From: Bidens hawaiensis
Taxonomy: Eukaryota > Streptophyta > Magnoliopsida > Asterales > Asteraceae
Direction: 5' to 3'
DNA length: 64,000 nt
Assembly (NCBI GenBank): GCA_021521415.1
Contig: JAIQDT010000304.1
Location: forward strand, 744,001-808,000
Under the pieces are notes generated by a model that had not been told where the DNA came from, did not search any database, and was given only the letters and a program-made list of their open reading frames with translations. The position numbers were made by a program, and so were the translations under genes. Below, piece after piece: positions 57,151 to 64,000 of this stretch (the stretch's first letter is position 1; each line of letters starts with the position of its first letter).

Positions 57151-58302
57151 AATACGTTATTCTCACTTGACGAAGCAACTTGATGACGTGTTTGTATACC
57201 CACATCAAGTTCTCCAATGATGTTTTCTTGTGGATGATATCCATGAATCCGAAGAGTGGGATTCTCCGGAACAACAACATTATCAAATAGATTAGTGTAA
57301 TGTTCACCAAGTTCAAGAGATGAAATATTATCGCTGTCAAGTTCAATAATTTGATCTTCAGCTTGATCATCATCATCAGAAGAAGATAAATTATCAACAC
57401 TAACTGGAGAAGCAACATGTGGTTCTTTCAGTTGGATCATCAGGTCGAGCTTCAACATCATTAGAATTTGAAAATCTTGGAATGGCCAAATGATCTTCAA
57501 AATATGCTCGTACCAGATCCTCATCGATGTGTTCAGTTGAAGGAGTAAATGAATTAAATAAGACATCATAGTCAAACATCCAGTCAGGACCTTTCCCTTG
57601 AGGAGAAGTGGTGTACTTTTGACAGTCCATATGATACCATTCCTCAACACAACTAGAAGTGAAATTAAATACACGTTTCTTTAGAGATGCATATCCCAAG
57701 AAATAACCTTCGATAGCTTTTTCTTCAAATTTACTTGTATCCTTCTTCAACATTGTACAAGGACACCCAAATGGTTCCAGGTACTTTAAGTAAGGATTTC
57801 GATTGTTCAAAAGCTCGTAACTTGTCTTCTTGAGCCATTTAACAGTTAAAACCCGATTAAACGTATAGCAAGCTGTATTCACAGCCTCATTCCAGAATTG
57901 GACGGGAAGCTTAGAATCAGCAAGCATAGTTCTTGCAGCTTCAATCAAAGTTCTATTCTTTCGTTCAGCAACACCGTTTTGTTGAGGAACATAAGGTGCA
58001 CTATATTCTCGGTGAATTCCTTTTTGAATACAAAAGAAATCCAATACAGTGTTTTTGAATTCAGTTCCATTATCACTTTGAATTATCCTCACCTTTTGTT
58101 TGTATAGTGATTCGATCTTAGTGATAAGGTTTTGTACCAAAACAGGCGTTTGATATTTTGAACTCATAAATAACACCCATGAGTATCTTGAATAATCATC
58201 GGTTACCACAAGACAATACCAATCCCCAGAAATACTCGCACAATTCACAGGACCAAACAAATCCATATGAAGTCGTTCAAGAGGAGTATCAATGGAATTC
58301 AA
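57123..58302 (-). pseudogene. pol: Outer Copia integrase
   Basis: The core reads HMDLFGPVNCAS, VTDDYSRYSWVLF, IQSDNGTEFKNTVL and VPQQNGVAERKNRTLIEAAR, giving DDE. The Copia-specific C-terminal phrases LEPFGCPCTMLK and EGYFLGYASLKKRVF follow. The frame shifts near 57420; the acidic hinge (SSDDDDQAEDQ, then ENIIGELDVGIQTRH) continues in another frame to about 57160, where RT begins. Confidence 0.92.
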
Positions 58303-58365
58303 TAACTTAAAGGGATGAGAGTTTTTCTTCTGCTTGCCATTCTTGCATGCAATGCAGTGATCATA

Positions 58366-58920
58366 TTACTTAAAGTTCTTCAACGAGACACCCTCAACTA
58401 AGTCATTAGCCATTAAATAATTCATCTTTCGAACATGAATGTGACCCATTCTACGATGCCATAGAATAGAGTCCTTCTCGGTTTCTTTGGAGACAAAACA
58501 TGTTTCGATATACGTTGATACTTTAGAACTCATATTTAAGTAATAAATATCATTTGACCATGGTGATCGCATGACAACCATGTCCTCGGGAATCACGTAT
58601 CCCGGTTTCAAGATAAGACACTCTTTATCAGTAAATACCGTGGTGTACTTCTTATCGCAAATTTGTGACACACTCAATAAATTATGATCCACCTTGTCAC
58701 AGTAATTGACCTTTTCAAAAGTAATATGACCATTTGAAACTTCACCCTCTTATGTGATCATGCCCCCAGAATTCCCAGCAAACGCTACATAACCTCGTTG
58801 AATATTTCTTACGTTGGTCAATAGGTTGAGATTTCCAGTGATATGACAAAACATCCGCTATCCATTATCCAGTTTTCACCAGACACAGTCTTGGATGTAC
58901 CTTACACAAAAAGTAAAAGT
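58366..58920 (-). pseudogene. pol: Outer Copia protease and GAG-pre-integrase region
   Basis: The active site reads GENWIMDSGC at about 58853-58885, followed by a 1-nt shift before CHITGN. The frame at 58692-58366 has DHNLLSVSQICDKKY, CFVSKETEKDSILWHRRMGH and ends at TAA 58366-58368, after which YDHCIACKNGKQ continues the zinc-binding region in frame toward integrase. Confidence 0.87.
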
Positions 58921-58929
58921 GATTAGTTC

Positions 58930-60475
58930 AAAGAGGCAGCCCAAGCCTCATTCTTGAGCACCTTTTGAGTTTCTCTTTGATCATTAATTTGAACATACTT
59001 CAACTGTTGTTCAGCAACTTGAGAATATGTTGCCGACTTCCTAGACTTTCATCTCAGATAAGCAGCTTGAACAATATTTGAATTCGTTTTCCTACATATG
59101 GGCTCAGTTGGAACGATTTTTGGTTTCACTTGACCATGAGTTTCATTCACATGAATTACCTTTCGAGGATTCACATTAGAAAACATGATATGTGTATCAT
59201 CCTCACATGACATTGGTCGTTTCATGATCTCCTTTATCATAGGAATCGGTTTAGAATGATCCTTGACAAAAGGATGGAGATTTTGAGTTTTCAGTTGACC
59301 ACAGTTTCTCAACACATGACCTTATTGACCACACAAAAAGCAACTTCGCATGTCAACATGACCATGTTGAGGTCTGGCAGAAACATATGCTACCGAAGGT
59401 TGATAACTTACATTTTCAGTGAATCGTTTGGCCAAATCATTAGAAGTGGCAGACTTCTTTTTCATATAAAAGTCAAGGTTAGAACAATTGGAAAAACTTT
59501 CAATGTATCTGTTCCAGTTGATTTGACAAACTGAACCTTTTTAGCTTTTAACAATTGTTTTGTTTTTAATACCGGGTCTGATGAATTTGATGTCTTGGCA
59601 CAAACATATTGGCGTTCCAACTCTTTCAACTTATCAGTTTCATTGTAAAAGACGCTTTTAGTTAGTTCCGGTTTAATGATACTAATCGGGATATCTTTTT
59701 CAGTGAACATCGTATTCATTCCTTTTAACTTGAAAACTCTAGCATATGATGGCTTAGAACTAGGAGGATTAATGAAAGGCATCAAGTTCTCATCAGAAAT
59801 TTTTGGTTTCTCTGATTTCTTTACCTTCACAGGTTTAACTTTCACTTGTTCTGTCTTTGTCACATAAGGCTTGTGTGAACCATACACAGCTTCCTCAAAT
59901 TCATGAGGCTCGCAAAGAATATAATTAGAAGTAGGAATGTTCTTGTTCTTGTGTATAACCTCTGGTTCAAACACATGCTCAATAATTACTTTGTTAACAT
60001 TCTCAAGAAAGACTTTGTTGCTTTCATTGTGAGGTTTTGGATGAGCAAATTGGGGTTTATCAGTTTCAGATTTAAGAGGTTTAGCATTTTCTGAAATCAC
60101 AGGTTCTTTCACAATTACCTCTTCTTCTCGTTTCGCAAAAGGATTAATTTTATAATCATTGTGAAAGGGTGGCGGAATTTCAACAAAATCGATACCTTCC
60201 TTTGAATCTTTTTGTTTTCCAGACACCTCAATAATTTCATTCAATAGAAAAGAAGAATTTCGAAATTTACCCAAGTTGTTCTTCAATTAAAGAACCTCAT
60301 TCTCAAGTCCAGTTATCTTTGATCTATGTTTCAGGATTTCTTGAAAGTTTTGATCATTAATAGTCATTTTCACAGATAATTCAGCTTTGAGATCATGATT
60401 ACTTATCGACAAACCTTCAATTTTTTCACGAGATCTCATTTGAGATTCAAGCGATTGTCGATATGCATCTTTTAG
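58930..60475 (-). pseudogene. Outer gag-protease linker with a second zinc knuckle
   Basis: Frames at 60286-59462 and 59315-59049 make up a Lys/Glu/Pro-rich linker. The knuckle CFLCGQ-x-GHVLRNC lies at about 59301-59342, with a TAA at x. The segment before it shifts frame near 59470-59480. This parallels the inner linker and its knuckle. Confidence 0.68.
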
Positions 60476-62146
60476 TTAAGCAATTTCTCTCACTAAACTA
60501 TCATTATTGTTTTTCAAAGATTCTAACTTAGGTTTGTTAGATTCACATTCAACACAAGTTACTTTAACAGATGAAGTAGCAGAGATAGAATGACCAACCT
60601 CATTGATCTTTGCCATGCAAGCAAACACGGTTGGAGGCTTGCCACAAGAGTCGTCAGAATCAGATTCAAAATCATTGTCAAAGGACAGCTCACTTCCACT
60701 TGCATCTTGAAAGTCTTTTGTCAGCCCAAACATAGCCAAATTAGCTTGAGTTTCATTACACAACAGTCATTGTGACCAATCATTTCCATCAGCTAAAATT
60801 GCCTGTGAACCAGGAGTAGATGGTTTCTTTTCAGCATCACTACCTCGTGGTGTAGAAAAATTTTGATGTTGACCACGAGGACCAGTATACTCCTTTTTCG
60901 GTTTGTCACATTCCTTTGCAAAATGCCCGAACTCTTGACAATTATAGCATTTAACTTTTAATTTGTCAAATCCTAATTTCTTGTTCAAGGCGGGAAGATC
61001 TTTACCAGTCCTTTGCATGAATCTTTTAACCTTACGGACGATCATAGCCATGTTCCACTTTAAATCCATGATTTCCAAATCATCTGGATCAATCTGATCA
61101 TAATCCTCATTAGTTAGATCATTTGTGGCTATCTTACTACTCACCAGGTTTTCATATGAAGACATGAAGGCTATTAGAAAAGCAAAAATCTGTTCAGCTT
61201 CCTTCATGTTGACACTAGGTGGTGAAGCAAATGGATTAGTAGTAGTTGAACTTCCAGAACCACAAGATGATCCAGAATTACCAGCAGTGTAAAAACATGC
61301 TCTTGGATCATTAAAGATAGCTGATTCTTTCTCACTTGTAGCTTGGGTAAGAAAAGCAGTTATCGAAGAAATAGTTGAACTTAGAGGCATACTTCCACCA
61401 TAGAAAGCAGGATCTTGACTTTCCTTGGAAGATTTCTAACACTTAAGACCGTTTTCTCTTGCTTCAATCTTTTGCAAGAATTCAATTGCAGTCAAATCTT
61501 CATTCAAGAAATAGTTATTTTCTTTCAGCACCATTAAAAATGTGGAATAAGAACTTGGTAATACACTCTTAATAGTGTCAATCTTATCCATCTCAGGAAC
61601 TTCCAATTTCATCTTGTCTATTTCAGCAATTAAGTGATTAAACCTTGTAGTCATCTCTTCAACTATTTCACCCTTTAATAAATTAAAGTTTCGAAACTGA
61701 AACTTGAGCATCACCTTCTTACTCTCAGCTGTGTTCCCCATACTTCTCAGATGAATATGCTGAAATAAGGAAGCACAAATCTTTATACTACCCACTTGAT
61801 GAAATATGTTTTCGGGTAAAGCCATAGTCAGAGTAGAATAAGCCTACGGCTTGAGTTCTAATGCTTTCTTCTCTTCTTGTGAATATTGTGAAATAGCTTT
61901 AGGAGTGTAACCAATGGTGTCATGACCAATCATTGGAACAACATATACTTCATCTAGGCAATATGAGCAATCAGGATGAACAGAACCCAAATGAGCACGA
62001 AAACGGGGTTCCCATTTAGCAAAATTGCTAAACTTCATCAACCTTGGACATTTTGAATGTGAACCAATCTCGGTGTCCAGTTGTAACATTTGTTGCATCA
62101 ACTTGTTTTGAGAAGCAAATGCATACATACCAGCCATTTTTGACAA
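60476..62146 (-). pseudogene. gag: Outer Copia gag
   Basis: A single frame from the ATG at 62146 to 60476, broken by stops at 61844-61846, 61436-61438 and 60767-60769. The capsid part has KFSNFAKWEPRFRAHLGSVH and MTTRFNHLIAEIDKM, with EMDKIDTIKSVLPSSYSTFL. After it DLEIMDLKWNMAMI and the zinc knuckle CYNCQEFGHFAKECDKP (about 60908-60949) follow. The same frame also continues past the TAA at 60476 to 59462. Confidence 0.88.
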
Positions 62147-63204
62147 GTTCTGAAAATTGTAAGGGTTGATTTTGAAATTAAGTTTAACAAATTGTAAACA
62201 GTAGATGTAACGAACCGTGAACAGTTGTAACGAACTGTGAACAGTAATTCACGAATTAAACCTTAACGAAGTTGAGGTTTATCAAGTAACGAATCAAACT
62301 TGAAGTTAACGAATTAAGCAACGAATCAGATGATCAACAAATAAGTCAAACTAACGAATTTACCAAGTAGATCACTAAGTACAAGCTTAACGAATTAGAA
62401 AGTTTCCTGTAACGAATCACTAAGAGATACTTAGCGAATTAGATAACAAACAAGCTACAGCTGAAAATGAATCAACTATAGCGAATCAGGCTGTTACAAC
62501 CATTTGTAACAAACTCTAACACAGAATGACACATGGCAACGGTTGTTATAACACAATTTCCAAGATAAACACGTGTCACATGAATCAATTGGACACGAAT
62601 CGGATTAAGTAGCGAATTGGTTAACGAATCAACCAACACTCATAACGAATTAGTGTAACAGTTAACGAATCTAATAACGACTCGGGTGAACACTGTTAAC
62701 GAATTGACCAAAAAAATCAACAAATCAACGAATCTTCAAATTTTTTTGAAGATCTTCAACTCTTCAAATGTGATTTCCAGAAACTGGAAATCTTATGAAC
62801 ACAAAACCCAGAACCAAATCCGTAATATTACTTCGTTACTTAACCAAATTGCTCAAATAAACAACCAAAATACTCGCAAACCAATCGCGAATCCACTCGT
62901 ATCAATCCCGTAACACAATTACCCTTAACACATATCCAATTTGACCACAAACAATCCCCTATTTCTCGGCCAAACTCAGATCCAACCAAAACAATCCAAA
63001 CACAATCAAAACTCCAATTCCAGTCAATCACACCTATCCAATACCTTAACAACCTCAGATCCAATCCAAATGATCCAAAGCCAATCCAAAACAAGCTCAA
63101 ACTGAATCAAAATAAACCGGTAATCAAACTTATACCAAATGTAATACTAAAACAGTCCCAATTACAATTAAACACACTAATCAAGAGCAATCGAACAACC
63201 GAAA
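62147..63204 (-). promoter_or_regulatory. Outer Copia 5' leader with TAACGAA array
   Basis: The leader between primer site and gag is non-coding. From about 62205 to 62710 it holds about twenty ACGAAT, ACGAAC and GCGAAT words, the same motif as in the LTR hairpins. The remainder to 63204 is CCAAT-rich without a clear feature. Confidence 0.7.
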
Positions 63205-63215
63205 GTTCTATACCA
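63205..63215 (-). other. Altered primer-binding site of the outer Copia
   Basis: Two bases after the 5' LTR the minus strand reads TGGTATAGAAC. Only the first six bases match the initiator tRNA-Met complement TGGTATCAGAGC, which the inner element keeps intact. Mutation after insertion is the simplest reading. Confidence 0.55.
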
Positions 63216-63217
63216 CT

Positions 63218-63736
63218 TGTGAACGCCTAAAATCGATCTCAGATCTAAGTTTACTTTAATCGATTATACGGATCTAGTTCATGACGCTATTGATTATATG
63301 TTCTATGTTATAATTAGTATTAGTTGTATATATCTTTATGTATAATATTAAGATTGAATACGTTAATGAAGAATGAGAGAGAGAATCGGGCAGAGGTTTG
63401 TTAATTAACTCACAAAACTTAAATAAACTGTTAACAGTGTTCACATATAAATAGAAGATGGACCTAGTTCGTTAACATCCCCTAACGAACTAGAGTCCAC
63501 TTTGTTAAATACATTAAAACGAAATACTCTTAATGAATCACCCCCTGATTCGTTAAACATCCTTAACGAATCAGGAGGGATAATAACTTAAGTCTTAGTT
63601 CACAAAACATCCTTAGCAAACTAGACATTACAATTAACAAACTAACTTAATACTTAAATAATTTATTACAATAAACAAAAGACAAATACGTTAAAGATAA
63701 ATACAAAGACTCGAGACCCAAAACCGTGCACTAACA
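63218..63736 (-). repeat. 5' LTR of the outer Copia
   Basis: The same 519 bp as the left copy, with about 24 differences. The first two hairpins are kept (63464-63493, 63544-63575); the third is damaged. Confidence 0.92.
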
Positions 63737-63741
63737 TGTAT

Positions 63742-64000
63742 CATCGATTATTATGATTGGCTAAACTTTTATATTGCATGGGTTTGGATGAATACTTTTC
63801 AGTCATGTTTTATATTTGGTCTTCGATTATTTATTGATTGGTGATGCTTTGGTAAGGTTTCTTCTGTTTTTTGGTTATGATGTGTATGCGTATGTGGTAT
63901 TAATTTATGATCAATTTATTGTTCCATATCCGTCTTTGTGCTTGTCTTTCAAGTATGGATGCATATTAGGTTGTTTACTGTGTGTTTACAAATAGTTTGT
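63742..64000. other. Right flank of the Copia nest
   Basis: AT-rich sequence after the right TGTAT duplication; no gene is visible. It should be continuous with 31211-32074 in a chromosome lacking the nest. Confidence 0.5.

Larger units (their letters stand above)
32075..63736 (-). mobile_element. Outer Copia retrotransposon (SIRE/Maximus-like), split by a nested Copia
   Basis: Two 519-bp LTRs (32075-32593 and 63218-63736) start TGTGAACGCC and are flanked by the perfect 5-bp duplication TGTAT (32070-32074 and 63737-63741). By hand they differ at about 24 positions. On the minus strand the order is leader, gag, linker, protease, integrase, RT-RNase H, spacer, ORF3 and polypurine tract. Removing the inner element leaves about 13.9 kb. 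The large size and extra ORF after pol suggest the SIRE/Maximus lineage (inference). Coding parts are long and readable but interrupted by stops and a few frameshifts. Confidence 0.9.

Overview
This window is plant nuclear DNA, almost certainly from a eudicot and probably from the daisy family (Asteraceae). The evidence is LTR retrotransposons of plant lineages (Athila, Tat and SIRE/Maximus-like Copia), hAT and TA-microsatellite elements, GT-AG introns, and one recognisable host-type gene of the plant-only SHI/STYLISH (SRS) family. The family-level placement rests on my memory of similar extra-ORF retroelement proteins and is an inference. There are no bacterial genes, CRISPR arrays, rRNA genes or intact tRNA genes. 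Most open reading frames are pieces of decayed transposons.

Layout. 1-2300: 5' LTR and gag of a minus-strand Ty3/Gypsy element cut by the window edge. 2.3-7.3 kb: AT-rich DNA with three copies of a ~340-bp inverted-terminal element and one foldback element, all embedded in (TA)n microsatellites; the foldback is split by a 2.05-kb solo LTR with a perfect ATATG target duplication. 7845-9283: a non-autonomous hAT element with the 8-bp duplication CAAAAGAC. 10200-11971: an SRS transcription-factor gene on the minus strand in two exons, carrying one frameshift and two premature stops. 12.15-17.5 kb: a Ty3/Gypsy remnant, probably Tat lineage, with a seven-exon antisense gene and a plus-strand LTR. 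17.5-18.3 kb: a 401-bp unit duplicated in tandem. 20812-21113: a fifth TA-embedded element. 21637-22344: a second hAT element (duplication CACTTGAA). 23.45-23.96 kb: a broken RPA70 fragment. 24.3-31.2 kb: a plus-strand Athila element with 5' LTR, tRNA-Asp-type primer site, gag and pol, all decayed, and no 3' LTR in the window.

The right half (32075-63736) is one nested system. An outer Copia element (519-bp LTRs, TSD TGTAT, minus strand) was split by an inner Copia element (LTRs of 1233 and 1232 bp at 35300-36532 and 51870-53101, TSD TTGAC, same strand). By hand alignment the outer LTRs differ at about 24 of 519 positions and the inner LTRs at about 23 of 1233 plus a 1-bp indel, which agrees with the nesting order. 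Both have the order gag, linker with a second zinc knuckle, protease, integrase, RT-RNase H, a long non-coding spacer, and an extra same-sense ORF (ORF3) before the 3' LTR.

The most interesting signal is in these two elements. Each has its own short-motif array in the U3 part of its LTR (TTCGTTA/TAACGAA in the outer, TGCCCGA/CCGAGTA in the inner), and the same array reappears in the spacer just upstream of ORF3. In the inner element it is followed by a good TATA box and a possible 5'-UTR intron ending three bases before the ORF3 ATG. This suggests a U3-like internal promoter for ORF3. The outer U3 also folds into three consecutive hairpins with ACATCC-type loops.
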